DNA of 64,000 bases from G965233625 sp965233625 (GCA_965233625.1 OZ247499.1:7626001-7690000), one strand, 5' to 3'; shown: positions 18,262-28,150, counted from the first letter of the stretch. A program made the numbers and translations. Notes: generated from the sequence alone by a model not told the origin.

Positions 18262-18936
18262 GTGCACGCCAGACTTACTTTCTCTGCTATCGCACTGATG
18301 GCGATACTCTCGACCACGTCTTTTACACCGCACACAAGTGCTCAGGACGTCGCTAAGGCTTCAGTTTGCGAGTCCTGCGCCAGCGAACCAAGTTGTGCTG
18401 GCTGCGCAGATTGTGGATGCCATGGCGGTGGACTTCTAAGCAACCTGAAAGGGCGTCTTGCATGCTGTTGCTGCGGGCACTTCCCCATCCCCTGCCTCGC
18501 TTCGGGGAACATGCCGCAACGTCAGCAGTATCACAACGGCCCCAACGGCATGTACTACTTCCGCCCTTATAACTACATGACGATCACCCGCCAGCAGGGC
18601 GAAGCAACCTGGGCAAAGCGTCCTGGCCTTCCCTATTCAAACGACGTATTCAAGAATGTCTATGCACAGGTGGAGGCAGGAGGCGGTCAGCCAGTGTTCA
18701 TGGCTCCTCAACCAGAACTGATCGACGCACCCGTTAAAGATGTGCCTGCTCCTGCCGTAGGAACGGGCGCTGTAAACCCCGGTAAGGCTCCACTGCCGTT
18801 GCCTGTAACGCCTGTTCCCAGTCAGGCGACGCCAGATCAGCCATCGCCAGTCTCACCCGCGCCTGGTTCGCCCATGCCGCGTCCCATCACACCACCGCCA
18901 GTGTCGCCGTTGCTGCCTGGCCCGCCCACTCCGTAA
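18262..18936 (+). CDS. Exported Cys-rich, Pro-rich protein, unknown function
   Basis: About 224 aa from a GTG at 18262, chosen because it begins a clean signal peptide (HARLTFSAIALMAILS, cleavage near HTSAQ); the frame is open upstream to 18157. The mature N-terminus contains about 14 cysteines within some 50 residues (CESCASEPSCAGC, CADCGC, CCCCGHFPIPC), suggesting disulfides or metal binding. The middle is Tyr/Asn-rich (YFRPYNYMTI). The last 60 residues are a proline-rich tail with PxP repeats. It is divergent from the secretin. I do not recognise the family. Confidence 0.65.
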   Translation: MHARLTFSAIALMAILSTTSFTPHTSAQDVAKASVCESCASEPSCAGCADCGCHGGGLLSNLKGRLACCCCGHFPIPCLASGNMPQRQQYHNGPNGMYYFRPYNYMTITRQQGEATWAKRPGLPYSNDVFKNVYAQVEAGGGQPVFMAPQPELIDAPVKDVPAPAVGTGAVNPGKAPLPLPVTPVPSQATPDQPSPVSPAPGSPMPRPITPPPVSPLLPGPPTP

Positions 18937-18982
18937 CCCAGCGTTTGTTCGCCGTTTGCTATAAAGGTGCAAGGAAGTCACA

Positions 18983-19195
18983 ATGTCTAAGACTGTCATC
19001 AAGATCGACGATAAGCACGTCCCCGTATATCAGGTGTTGTGGGTGGCTGACCTGCCCCACTTCTGCGGCTCTGAAGAATGCGAACAGGAGGGCCGCTACG
19101 AAATTGCCCTTCCTGGTAGTTCCATCTGGGCCAATGGCGAAGAGCGGGACAATGCCCTGATTGCCATCGACCAGTGGGGTAAACGATCTGCGTAA
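18983..19195 (+). CDS. Small hypothetical protein, 70 aa
   Basis: A 70-aa soluble protein with a good ribosome site (AAGGAAG six bases before the ATG). It contains a Cys pair in HFCGSEECEQEG. No domain is recognised. It lies 46 bp after the Cys-rich protein and 29 bp before the epimerase gene, so it is probably part of the same transcript. Confidence 0.6.
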   Translation: MSKTVIKIDDKHVPVYQVLWVADLPHFCGSEECEQEGRYEIALPGSSIWANGEERDNALIAIDQWGKRSA

Positions 19196-19224
19196 CAAAG
19201 CCCTGAGAAAGCCCTGGTGAATTT

Positions 19225-19905
19225 GTGTCTATCCGTCACACCATCACACGCGCCCAGGCGCGAAGCATTGACCAGCTGGCCATCGAGCAATTTGGTATGA
19301 CGGGCCTGGTGCTGATGGAAAACGCCGCCCGCGGGTGCGTGGACTTTCTGACTTCTAAAAATGTGCACGGACCGGTTCTGATCGTCTGTGGTAAGGGCAA
19401 CAACGGCGGCGACGGTCTAGCTATGGCCCGCATGCTGGACAATCTCGAAATCGCCGTGCATGTTGCGTTGTGTGCAGATGCAGGTTCTCTGCAAGGTGAT
19501 GCGAAGGCAAACTACGAGATTACTTCGCATTGCGGTATTCCGATTCAACCGATCGATGGGGCGGGCGGGATCGAAAGCATCGTCGCTACGCTGAAGCCTG
19601 AATGGATCGTTGACGCGTTGCTTGGCACCGGGGCATCCGGGGCGCCCCGCGGCTTGTTTAAAACAGCCATTCAGGAAATGAACGACGCACCTGGGCTCAA
19701 GCTGGCCCTTGATGTGCCCAGTGGGCTCGACTGCGACACCGGCGCAGCGCTGGGCGCGGTGTTTAAGGCGGACTTTACCTGCACCTTTGTGGCTGCCAAA
19801 CCTGGCCTGTTGAATCCAGAAACCCCGTGTGTGGGACAGTTGAATACGGTTGGCATCGGCGCACCGCGGCGCCTCGTTCAGTCTGTCGTGGGGCATCAAA
19901 ATTGA
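19225..19905 (+). CDS. nnrE: NAD(P)H-hydrate epimerase (YjeF N-terminal type)
   Basis: A 226-aa cytoplasmic enzyme starting at a GTG. It epimerises the R and S forms of damaged hydrated NAD(P)H so that the dehydratase can repair them. The family features are the N-terminal QARSIDQLAIEQFG helix, LMENAARG, the CGKGNNGGDG loop around residues 55-64, and the VDALLGTGASG and ALDVPSGLDCDTG motifs. It has only the epimerase domain; the ADP/ATP-dependent dehydratase domain fused to it in many bacteria is absent. It is last in a short plus-strand run. Confidence 0.93.
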   Translation: MSIRHTITRAQARSIDQLAIEQFGMTGLVLMENAARGCVDFLTSKNVHGPVLIVCGKGNNGGDGLAMARMLDNLEIAVHVALCADAGSLQGDAKANYEITSHCGIPIQPIDGAGGIESIVATLKPEWIVDALLGTGASGAPRGLFKTAIQEMNDAPGLKLALDVPSGLDCDTGAALGAVFKADFTCTFVAAKPGLLNPETPCVGQLNTVGIGAPRRLVQSVVGHQN

Positions 19906-19996
19906 CACGGCGCCGGGCAATCAAATAAACTGTGGTTGATCGCGAATTTCCTTCCCGCCTGCGATTTCCCCCCACACTCTGCCCAGAATTCAAGTT

Positions 19997-22231
19997 ATGC
20001 CACGATCTCTCTGTGCGGTCCTGCTGAGTTTCCTCCTAAGTGGCGGCCTGGTGTACGGCGCCGAGCCTGTTGCAAAACTGGAAGCTGCGGCCAGCGGCAA
20101 TCAGCAGCAGGGAATCGAGTTCTTTGAGAAGCACATCCGGCCCGTTCTGGTCGCCAACTGTTACGAATGTCACTCAACAGAAGCCGACGCCAGCGAAGGC
20201 GGCCTGCTGCTTGATTCACGCGAAGCCATCCGCCGCGGCGGCGAGAGCGGCCCGGCGGTAACTCCCGGCAATACCGGTAAGAGCCTGCTGCTATCAGCAC
20301 TGCGTTACGACGGCCTGGAAATGCCGCCCGATAACAAATTGCCGGCCGATGTGGTGGCCCGTTTCGAAGCCTGGATCAAGATGGGCGCCCCCGACCCGCG
20401 CGAGCCAGCCAGCGGCGAGCCTGTGAAGCAGCCAGCGGCGGAGGGCATCGACTTTGCCGCCGGGAAGAAATTCTGGTCCTTTCAGCGTCCGCAGCTTCAG
20501 CCGTTGCCAGCGGTGAAGCAACGCGACTGGCCGGTCAACCGCATCGACTATTTCACCCTCGCCCGGATGGAGCAGCACAAACTACAACCTGCCAGTGCGG
20601 CGCAACCGCAGCGTCTGGTGCGGCGGATGTACTACGACGTGACCGGGCTGCCACCAGCTCCCGCGGAAATCAGCAAATGGACCGCAGCGATTGAGCAGGC
20701 TGCCACTCCGGCTGAGAAAAAGCAGGTGCTGTCTTCACTGGCCGATGAACTGGTGAGTTCGCCACACTACGGCGAACGCTGGGCGCGACTCTGGTTAGAC
20801 GTGGCGCGGTATGCAGAAGATCAGGCGCACATTGTCGGCAATAACAAATCGCTATTCTACCCCAATGCGCACCTCTACCGTGATTGGGTGATTAACGCCT
20901 TCAACAACGACCTGCCCTATACCACCTTCATCCAGCAGCAACTGGCGGCGGATTTGGTAGACAAGCCATCTGAAGACGACAAGAGCGGCAACGAGAATCT
21001 GGTCGCGCTGGGCTTCATCGGATTGGGGCCGAAGTATTACCGCCGCAATTCGCCCGAGGTGATGGCGGATGAATGGGAGGACCGTGTCGACACGGTAACA
21101 CGCGGGCTGCTGGGGCTGACGGTTGCCTGTGCCCGTTGTCACGATCACAAGTTCGACCCCGTAGAGACGGAAGACTACTACGCACTGGCAGGCGTCTTTG
21201 CTTCCACCCGGATGGTCAACTTCCCGCTGCCCGGCAAAAAGGCGGATGGCAAGAACGGCGAAACAAAATCGCCAGGAAACGCCATGCACATCGTCACGGA
21301 CCACAAGCCGCACGACATTAAAGTGCATATCCGCGGCAATGTGAAAACGCAGGGCGACACCGTTCCACGGCGATTCCTCAAAGTCCTGTGTGAAGACGAG
21401 CCGCAGCACTTTCAGCAGGGCAGCGGCCGGGCGGAACTGGCTGCCGCGATTACCAGTCGCAACAATCCGCTGGCGGCCCGCGTTTATGTGAACCGCATCT
21501 GGGGCCAGTTGATGGGTAGCTACCTGGTGCCTACGCCCAGCAATTACGGGCTGATGGGTCAGCAGCCAACGCATCCACAACTGCTCGACGATCTTGCTGT
21601 GCGGTTCATGGACAACGGCTGGTCAACCAAGTGGCTTGTCCGTGAGATTATCGGCTCGCAGACCTATCAGCAGTCTGCCCTTGGCGATGCGAAGTCGATG
21701 CAGGCCGATCCAAGTAACACATGGCTGGCCCGGATGAACCGTAAACGCCTTAGCGTTGAAAGCTACCGCGACGGGGTGCTAGCCGTTTCCGGGCAGTTGC
21801 AGCCCGAAGTTGGCGGACCTTCTATTGATGTTGCTTCGCCGGATGTGCAGCGGCGGTCTATCTATGGCAGCGTGAGCCGCTTTCAACTGAACCCCATGCT
21901 GGCCATGTTCGACTTCCCGGACCCCAACACGCACTCTGCCGTCCGCACCGAAACCACGACGGCGCTGCAGAAACTGTTCGCGCTGAACAGTCCGTTCATG
22001 GTCAAGCACGCCACGCATCTCGCCACACGGCTAGAAAAGGCGCACCCCGGCGACCTTGCCGCGCAGGTGAATCTTGCCAGTCTGCTGGCTTTCGGACGTG
22101 CGGCGGAGGCGCCGGAAGTGGAGTGGGCCGTGCAGTTTGTGGATGCTGCGGGCCAGAAACAACGTGACCAGCGACGTATTCAATTCGCCCAGATCATGCT
22201 TATTTCCAACGAGATGATGTATGTCGATTAA
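19997..22231 (+). CDS. PSCyt1-DUF1549-DUF1553 exported cytochrome-like protein (module 1)
   Basis: A 744-aa protein with a Sec signal peptide (cleavage near VYGAEP). A planctomycete cytochrome C domain (PSCyt1) carries heme-binding motif CYECH at residues 55-59 and the usual LDSREAIRRGGESGPAV segment. DUF1549 follows, with a second motif CARCHDHK starting at residue 378. DUF1553 forms the C-terminal third (NPLAARVYVNRIW, PTHPQLLDDLA) and the protein ends SNEMMYVD. The two CxxCH sites indicate a periplasmic c-type cytochrome-like protein; no activity is established for the family. Its stop overlaps the start of the DUF1501 gene, so the two are translationally coupled. Confidence 0.92.
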   Translation: MPRSLCAVLLSFLLSGGLVYGAEPVAKLEAAASGNQQQGIEFFEKHIRPVLVANCYECHSTEADASEGGLLLDSREAIRRGGESGPAVTPGNTGKSLLLSALRYDGLEMPPDNKLPADVVARFEAWIKMGAPDPREPASGEPVKQPAAEGIDFAAGKKFWSFQRPQLQPLPAVKQRDWPVNRIDYFTLARMEQHKLQPASAAQPQRLVRRMYYDVTGLPPAPAEISKWTAAIEQAATPAEKKQVLSSLADELVSSPHYGERWARLWLDVARYAEDQAHIVGNNKSLFYPNAHLYRDWVINAFNNDLPYTTFIQQQLAADLVDKPSEDDKSGNENLVALGFIGLGPKYYRRNSPEVMADEWEDRVDTVTRGLLGLTVACARCHDHKFDPVETEDYYALAGVFASTRMVNFPLPGKKADGKNGETKSPGNAMHIVTDHKPHDIKVHIRGNVKTQGDTVPRRFLKVLCEDEPQHFQQGSGRAELAAAITSRNNPLAARVYVNRIWGQLMGSYLVPTPSNYGLMGQQPTHPQLLDDLAVRFMDNGWSTKWLVREIIGSQTYQQSALGDAKSMQADPSNTWLARMNRKRLSVESYRDGVLAVSGQLQPEVGGPSIDVASPDVQRRSIYGSVSRFQLNPMLAMFDFPDPNTHSAVRTETTTALQKLFALNSPFMVKHATHLATRLEKAHPGDLAAQVNLASLLAFGRAAEAPEVEWAVQFVDAAGQKQRDQRRIQFAQIMLISNEMMYVD

Positions 22232-23615
22232 CCCGCAATCACTCGCCACCATCAGCCGTCGTCAGATGCTGCAATCGGCAGGGGCCGGTTTCGGCATGCT
22301 GGGCCTCGCCGGCGCATTACAGCCCGCAATGGCTGCTGGGGCTTCAGCAACTGGCCGGGTGGTGCACCATGCGCCGCGGGCTAAGCGTGTGATCTTCCTG
22401 TTTATGAATGGCGGACCGTCGCACGTAGATACGTTTGACCACAAGCCGGAACTCGTCAAACGCGACGGTCAGAAACCTGATAAGACGCACCTCAACCGCG
22501 GCGGCGGATGGATGGGTTCGCCTTTTAAGTTCAAAAAGCATGGCGAAAGCGGGGTTGAATTCAGCGAACTACTGCCCAATCTTAGCAAGTGCGCCGATGA
22601 CCTGTGCGTGATGCGGTCGATGCATACGGACGTGCCCAATCACGAACCGGCGCTGCTGATTATGAACAGCGGCAACCAGCAGCCGGTCCGGCCGTCGATG
22701 GGATCGTGGGTCTCGTACGGACTGGGTAGCGAAAACCAGAACCTGCCTTCCTTCGTCGTGCTGTGCCCTGGCAATCCCGTGGTCGGCCCGCAACTGTGGT
22801 CCAACAGCTTCCTGCCTGGGCAGCATCAGGGCACCAGCGTTAATTCGAAGCACACAGACGTGGAGAAGCTGATTCAGAATCTGAAGCATCCCACGCTCGA
22901 CCGCAATGCGCAGGCACAACAGATTGAACTGTTGCAGAAACTCAATCAGCGTCACATGCAACTTAGGCAGCAGGACGCTCAGCTAGATGCGCAGATCCAG
23001 GCGATGGAGATGGCCTTCCAGATGCAGTCCGAGGCATCGACCGCCTTCGACATCTCCAAAGAACCAAAACACGTCAAAGAAATGTACGGCGATACCGTAT
23101 TCGGCCGCTCCTGCCTGATGGCGCGCAAGCTGGCCGAACACGATGTGCGTTTCACTCAGGTCTACTATGTCGACGGCGGCAAACAGCCATGGGATTCGCA
23201 TTCGGACAATAACAACCGCCAGAAGAAGCTGTGCGCCGACAGCGATAAAGCCTCCGCCGCGCTCATTACCGATCTGAAACGCCGCGGGATGCTGGAAGAC
23301 ACGCTGGTGGTCTGGGGTGGCGAATTCGGCCGTACGCCCTATGCTCAGAAAGGTAAGAAGCCCGGCCGCGATCATCACAATACCGGCTTCTCCATGTTCA
23401 TGGCGGGCGGCGGTGTGAAGGGCGGCCTGACGTACGGCGCCACCGATGAGTTCGGCATGCACGCGATTGAGAACCGTGTGCATGTGCACGACCTGCACGC
23501 CACCATCCTGCACCTGCTGGGCATCGACCACACGCAACTGACCTACCGCTATTCTGGTCGCGACTTCCGCCTGACCGACGTGCACGGCAAAGTGGTCCGC
23601 GATATTTTCGCCTAG
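22221..23615 (+). CDS. DUF1501 Tat-exported protein (module 1)
   Basis: A 464-aa DUF1501 protein, a branch of the alkaline-phosphatase/sulfatase-like fold. The N-terminus has a twin-arginine signal (SRRQMLQSAG). Likely metal-site motifs are GGPSHVDTFD near residue 60, WDSHSDN, WGGEFGRTP, GRDHHN, and HVHDLHATILHLLG near the C-terminus. Export through Tat implies folding or cofactor loading in the cytoplasm. The start overlaps the upstream cytochrome-like gene by 11 bp. Function is unknown; it is presumably the partner of the cytochrome-like protein. Confidence 0.92.
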   Translation: MSINPQSLATISRRQMLQSAGAGFGMLGLAGALQPAMAAGASATGRVVHHAPRAKRVIFLFMNGGPSHVDTFDHKPELVKRDGQKPDKTHLNRGGGWMGSPFKFKKHGESGVEFSELLPNLSKCADDLCVMRSMHTDVPNHEPALLIMNSGNQQPVRPSMGSWVSYGLGSENQNLPSFVVLCPGNPVVGPQLWSNSFLPGQHQGTSVNSKHTDVEKLIQNLKHPTLDRNAQAQQIELLQKLNQRHMQLRQQDAQLDAQIQAMEMAFQMQSEASTAFDISKEPKHVKEMYGDTVFGRSCLMARKLAEHDVRFTQVYYVDGGKQPWDSHSDNNNRQKKLCADSDKASAALITDLKRRGMLEDTLVVWGGEFGRTPYAQKGKKPGRDHHNTGFSMFMAGGGVKGGLTYGATDEFGMHAIENRVHVHDLHATILHLLGIDHTQLTYRYSGRDFRLTDVHGKVVRDIFA

Positions 23616-23633
23616 CAGAAATGCCTAGCGGAA

Positions 23634-25094
23634 TTAAGTACCGCAGAACGTCGCGCAGACAACTTCTTCCGGTCGCGGCGCCGCTTCGAACTCGCCGTGC
23701 TGTGGTTGAATTTCGAACGGTCTGGCAAGCACTTCGTTGAGTTGATGGAACGGGTCGAAGTCGCCTTCATAGGCCGCCTGGATCACGGCTTCGATCCGAT
23801 GATTGCGGGGAATGAAAACGGGATTGTGCGTGCGCATCAATTCCAGCGATGTCTGCCTGTCCTCAGGCTCCAGGCGTTTCCGCCAGCCCGATAACCAGGC
23901 GGTAATCGCAGCGGGGTCGTTGAACTGTTCAAGGACGGGCTGATCTTCGCCGGTCTGCAACGCATCCGGCAGATGGCGGAACACCAGCGTGAAGTCCGCC
24001 TCGCCGCTGGTCATGGCGGCAAGCAGTGATTCCACCAGAGGCCAATCCGCCTCACTTCCATCTGCGACGCCAATCTTCGCGCAGAACCGCCGCTGCATCT
24101 CCTGCTGGTGCAACTCAGGAAACGCCTCCAGCGCTTGCTCGGCGATCTTGATCGACTGCTTTTCGTCTTCATCAAAGAACGGCAACAGCGTTTCCGCCAG
24201 CCGGGTCAGGTTCCAGTGGGCGATGGGCGGTTGATTAGCGAAGGCGTATCTACCTTGATGATCGATCGAGCTGAACTTCCGCGCTGGATCAAAAGCGTCC
24301 ATGAAAGCGCATGGCCCGTAGTCGATTGTTTCGCCAATGACGCTGCAGTTGTCGGTGTTCATCACACCGTGAACGAAACCAATCTGCATCCAGTGCGCCA
24401 CGAGCGCCGCCTGCCGCTGGATCACGCTTTTTAAGAAAGCCAGGTACGGGTTCTCCTGCTCCGCGGCTTGCGGGTAATGCCGGTTAATGACATAGTCCGC
24501 CAGCAGCTTCAGGTTGGGTGTATCACGCCGGGCGGCGAACCATTGAAAGGTTCCCACGCGGACATGCGACCTGGCGACCCGCGTGAATACGCCGCCGGGC
24601 GTTAGCGTTTCGCGACGTACGTTCTCGCCCGTACTCACCGCCGCCAATGCCCGCGTCGTTGGCACGCCTAAAGCGGCCATCGCTTCGGAGACGATGTATT
24701 CGCGCAGCACAGGGCCGAGAGCGGAACGCCCATCGCCACGGCGTGAAAACGGGGTGGGGCCCGAGCCTTTAAGCTGAATGTCGCGGCGGGCGCCGTCCTG
24801 ATGGATGACTTCTCCCAGCAGCAACGCCCGGCCATCGCCAAGCTGCGGCGAGAAACCGCCGAACTGATGACCGGAGTAGGCCATTGCCACCGGCTCTGCC
24901 CCTTCCGGCACTAGGTTGCCCGCCAGCACGGCCACACCTTCAGCCGATTCAAGCTGATCCGCGTCGATGCCAAGTTCGGCAGCTAGCGCGTGGTTCAGCC
25001 GGATGAGCATCGGATCGCTCACCGGCGTGGGCTGGGCTTTGGCGTAAAAAGCTTCTGGTAGGTGGGCGTACGTATTATCAAATGGAATCAGCAT
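23634..25094 (-). CDS. selO: SelO/YdiU-family protein adenylyltransferase
   Basis: 486 aa from the ATG at 25094 (MLIPFDNTYAHLPE); a TTG eight codons upstream is possible but less likely. SelO is a pseudokinase that transfers AMP from ATP to Ser, Thr or Tyr of target proteins, mainly in redox stress. The family motifs are visible in order: GHQFGGFSPQLGDGRA, QLKGSGPTPFSRRGDGRS, LREYIVSEAMAALGVPTTRA, and the metal-binding DNCSVIGETIDYGPCAF. It ends with Cys near the C-terminus (CATFCGT). It converges with the DUF1501 gene and is last in a minus-strand run after the alpha/beta hydrolase (81-bp gap). Confidence 0.93.
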   Translation of the reverse strand: MLIPFDNTYAHLPEAFYAKAQPTPVSDPMLIRLNHALAAELGIDADQLESAEGVAVLAGNLVPEGAEPVAMAYSGHQFGGFSPQLGDGRALLLGEVIHQDGARRDIQLKGSGPTPFSRRGDGRSALGPVLREYIVSEAMAALGVPTTRALAAVSTGENVRRETLTPGGVFTRVARSHVRVGTFQWFAARRDTPNLKLLADYVINRHYPQAAEQENPYLAFLKSVIQRQAALVAHWMQIGFVHGVMNTDNCSVIGETIDYGPCAFMDAFDPARKFSSIDHQGRYAFANQPPIAHWNLTRLAETLLPFFDEDEKQSIKIAEQALEAFPELHQQEMQRRFCAKIGVADGSEADWPLVESLLAAMTSGEADFTLVFRHLPDALQTGEDQPVLEQFNDPAAITAWLSGWRKRLEPEDRQTSLELMRTHNPVFIPRNHRIEAVIQAAYEGDFDPFHQLNEVLARPFEIQPQHGEFEAAPRPEEVVCATFCGT

Positions 25095-25175
25095 GAAGTT
25101 CAGTGCAGATGGCGGCAAGTGCTAAGGCGGAGACCCTTCCGTTATAGCAGCTTATGGCTTGTCGCCAATCGAACG

Positions 25176-26543
25176 TCACTTCCCGGCGGTGCGGATCGAT
25201 CTGCTGGGCGCAGACTTCAGACCCGTCGTGTTAAGCGTGACGACGCTGTAACTGTGGTCGCCCGATGGAGCGTCATTTTTGATCTCGTACCGCATGGGGA
25301 CGAGGGGTTGCGCAGGTGTGTCGCTGTACTGCAGATTCTGAAACAGCGGCCTGCCGAAGCGGTTCTTCCCTTCGATTCTGGCGAGTTCTTTTCCATCGCG
25401 TAGGATGATGAAGCCCGCCACGCCGCTTTCGAGGTCGCCCTGGGCGCTCCAGGTAAGGACGTTCCCATTCAGCTTTAGATTACCCGGCGCCGGTGGCGGC
25501 GTGCTGTCTTCCACCTTGGTATCTATGCGGTACTGCATCCACTTTTGAGCAATGGTTGCGTTAGGAAGCCAGACAGCTTCCAGCGGATTGCCGGTGAACT
25601 TGCCGGCAGGAGCCGCCTTCATGCCCGTGGGAATCGCCAGCCACGCGTCGTCAACAGGCATCGGCCGTAGTGGCTCGCCCGCTTTTCCGGGAAGCCGCGC
25701 TGCGAGACACGCATCGAGCCAGGGAATGGCCAGATACCGCTGGTTGCCGCATTCGTGCGCGGTGAGCGGATCGATTGCGATTCCTACCAGGCCGCCCTGA
25801 CCACGCATGGCCTTGAAGTAATCCTGATTCGCAGGCCACACCCGCGCGAAGCGGCCGTCTTTGACCGTCACGCCTTCTTTGGTGCCAGGGTTGCACATCA
25901 CAGGCGTTTTCAACGCAGCTTTGTTGACATCATACGGTTTGATCGACGGACGGTTCTCAAGCGGTTCGAAGATAGGCACGCCGGAACGCAGCCAGGCTGC
26001 CGCCACGCGCTGTGGATACAGCAGCACCATGCCGCCGGCCCAATGGCCCCCACCGCTGTGCCCCCACAATGCCCACGGTACGGTGGACAGTTCCGGGTGG
26101 CCTGACATTTTGCCCAGATCGACCAGGCTCTTCTGGAAGGCCGCGGCGGAACCGTTACGCGGATCGCACCACATCTGGCAATCTGCTTTTTGCGGCTGCT
26201 CATAAGATGGAGCCAGCAGGGCACAGTCATGCTTACGCGCCAGCGCCTGCCAGTGCAGGTCGTAGGCGCCGGTCAGCCCGGACTTGCACGAACCTTCACC
26301 GCAGCCGTGCTGATGCACGACGACGCCGCGTAGCTGCTTCACGCCTTCGGGAATCCAGACCGTGTATTTCACGGGGAAGATCAGTTCGCCTTGTTTGTCA
26401 GAGGCTTCGTACCGCACGCGGTAATACGGCGGCTTGGCCTCCGGCGCCACATCATAGGGCGGATTCTGCGCGAACCCTGTAAGCGGCGATAGCGTGACGC
26501 AGCAGAACAGGAGGGAGAGAAGCAAACGTGTGCAGTCTTTCAT
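25176..26543 (-). CDS. Exported alpha/beta-hydrolase-like protein with C-terminal Fn3-like domain
   Basis: 455 aa from the ATG at 26543, which starts a signal peptide (MKDCTRLLLSLLFCC, cleavage near GFAQ). Residues about 55-330 look like an alpha/beta hydrolase. The nucleophile elbow is GHSGGG with Ser163, and an oxyanion-type loop lies at VVVHQHGCGEG (about 74-84). Several cysteines nearby (GEGSCKSG, DCQMWCDP) could form disulfides. The last 100 residues are beta-rich, Fn3-like (PAPGNLKLNGNVLTWSA). It probably acts as a periplasmic esterase or peptidase. It follows a sulfatase by 23 bp in a four-gene run, so a role in deacylating the same substrate is plausible. Confidence 0.75.
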   Translation of the reverse strand: MKDCTRLLLSLLFCCVTLSPLTGFAQNPPYDVAPEAKPPYYRVRYEASDKQGELIFPVKYTVWIPEGVKQLRGVVVHQHGCGEGSCKSGLTGAYDLHWQALARKHDCALLAPSYEQPQKADCQMWCDPRNGSAAAFQKSLVDLGKMSGHPELSTVPWALWGHSGGGHWAGGMVLLYPQRVAAAWLRSGVPIFEPLENRPSIKPYDVNKAALKTPVMCNPGTKEGVTVKDGRFARVWPANQDYFKAMRGQGGLVGIAIDPLTAHECGNQRYLAIPWLDACLAARLPGKAGEPLRPMPVDDAWLAIPTGMKAAPAGKFTGNPLEAVWLPNATIAQKWMQYRIDTKVEDSTPPPAPGNLKLNGNVLTWSAQGDLESGVAGFIILRDGKELARIEGKNRFGRPLFQNLQYSDTPAQPLVPMRYEIKNDAPSGDHSYSVVTLNTTGLKSAPSRSIRTAGK

Positions 26544-26566
26544 CGTCAATTCCAGAGGTAGTGAAT

Positions 26567-28150
26567 TCAATAATCCAGCGGCGCCCGCTTAAGTGGGGCA
26601 CTGCGGCCCGATTCTTTCAGTTGCTGCAAGAGCTTCTGCATCGCGATCCGCCGGTCTGTCTCTTTGAAGAACAGATTGGTGGTTTCACCAGGATCGGTTT
26701 TCAGATTGTACAACTGCCCCGCGGCTCCGGACGCTTGTTCGGGTAAGGCGTAGGGTTTCATCACGCCTTTGTCGTAACTGTTACCGCCTGAACCCTGGTG
26801 ATCGAGATATTTCCAGTCGCCCTGCCGTAGTTGAAACTCACCGCGGAAGCTTTGCGTCAGCAGGTGCGGCCTGATTGATTTGCCCGCGGGCTGAACGCCG
26901 AGCATGGCAGGCAGCATGTCGAAGCTATCGACGGCGTCTTTTTCCGCTAGTTGGTAACCCGTCACACTGGCCAGCGTGGCAAAGATATCGGTCGTGTTGG
27001 TCATTTGATCGCTTACCTGCCCGGCAGGAATTTTCCCCGGCCAGCGTACGATAAACGGCACGCGGTGCCCACCTTCCCAGCCATCGCGTTTCACACCCCG
27101 CCAGCCGCCCGCGGCGTCGTGCTGATGATCGCGCCGCATCCAGTCTGCATGCAGCGTTTCGGGTCCGTTGTCCGAGTTGAACATCACGATGGTTTCGTCG
27201 TCGATCTTCAATTCTTTGAGAAGATCCAGCACGCGGCCAGTGAGCACATCAAGCTCCCAGACAAAGTCGCCCCGCGGACCTGCCTCGGTAGCGCCGTTAA
27301 ACTCCTTGGCTGGCAGCACAGGGGCATGGGCGATTTGCGTTGAAAGCACGGCGAAGAAGGGTTTGCTGGGCGACTCTTTGCGGTGGCTCTTGATGAACGC
27401 CTTTGTCTTTTCAAAGAACAGAAGGTCCGCGTTGACGAAGTCGTAGCCCGGCGCCTTCCATCCTTCATCATTGTCCCACCGCCATTTGCCGCCCGGGTTG
27501 GGCAGCGTGTCGCGTTTGTGCCGCTGATTGGCCTTGGCGACGACCATGCCGTTTTCAATGTAAATGTAAAGCGGATCGGTATTCGGGCAGTTAGGCGTAA
27601 CGAAAGATTCATCGAAGCCACGACGGTTGGGCCCGTCAATCAGCGGCGTGCTCTTTTCGTAATCGATCAGCAGCGAATTCTCGAAACCGCCGCCCAGGCG
27701 TTTGTTGTCTTTGTCGTACCAGGTAAGGCCAACATGCCACTTGCCGAACACGCCGGTGCGGTAGCCCTGCTTCTTCAGCATCTGGGGCAGCGTCAGCGTT
27801 CCCGGCTTCAGATAGCTCGGACCGCCCGGCCCTTCAAAGGCGCCCCCGCCACGGCCCGTAGAACGGTAAATCTGTTGCCCGGAGAACAGCCCGTAACGCG
27901 AGGGCGAGCAGATGGTGGACGGGCTGTGCGCGTCGGTGAAGCGGATGCCCTCTTTCGCCATCTGGTCAATCCGCGGCGTATTGTAGGCTGCTTTGGGGTT
28001 GTAGCAGGACACATCTCCATAACCCAGATCGTCCGCATAAATGATCACGATGTTGGGGCGGTGTTCCGCGGCAACGCTACGGATTTCTGGCAGTGTCGTG
28101 ATCGCCGTCGCCAGTACCAACAGCAGTAAGGCGGAAACAAAGCGTTTCAT
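26567..28150 (-). CDS. Sulfatase (formylglycine-dependent)
   Basis: 527 aa from the ATG at 28150 (an ATG four codons upstream is also possible), with a signal peptide. It is a type I sulfatase hydrolysing sulfate esters. NIVIIYADDLGYGD holds the metal-binding Asp pair. CSPSR at residues 81-85 contains the cysteine converted to formylglycine. FGKWHVG, FNSDNGPE and the RVPFIVRWPGKIP region complete the active site. It ends with a short LKTDPGETTNLF segment typical of sulfatases. It lies between ThuA-like and alpha/beta hydrolase genes on one strand; the substrate is probably a sulfated glycan (inference). Confidence 0.93.
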   Translation of the reverse strand: MKRFVSALLLLVLATAITTLPEIRSVAAEHRPNIVIIYADDLGYGDVSCYNPKAAYNTPRIDQMAKEGIRFTDAHSPSTICSPSRYGLFSGQQIYRSTGRGGGAFEGPGGPSYLKPGTLTLPQMLKKQGYRTGVFGKWHVGLTWYDKDNKRLGGGFENSLLIDYEKSTPLIDGPNRRGFDESFVTPNCPNTDPLYIYIENGMVVAKANQRHKRDTLPNPGGKWRWDNDEGWKAPGYDFVNADLLFFEKTKAFIKSHRKESPSKPFFAVLSTQIAHAPVLPAKEFNGATEAGPRGDFVWELDVLTGRVLDLLKELKIDDETIVMFNSDNGPETLHADWMRRDHQHDAAGGWRGVKRDGWEGGHRVPFIVRWPGKIPAGQVSDQMTNTTDIFATLASVTGYQLAEKDAVDSFDMLPAMLGVQPAGKSIRPHLLTQSFRGEFQLRQGDWKYLDHQGSGGNSYDKGVMKPYALPEQASGAAGQLYNLKTDPGETTNLFFKETDRRIAMQKLLQQLKESGRSAPLKRAPLDY

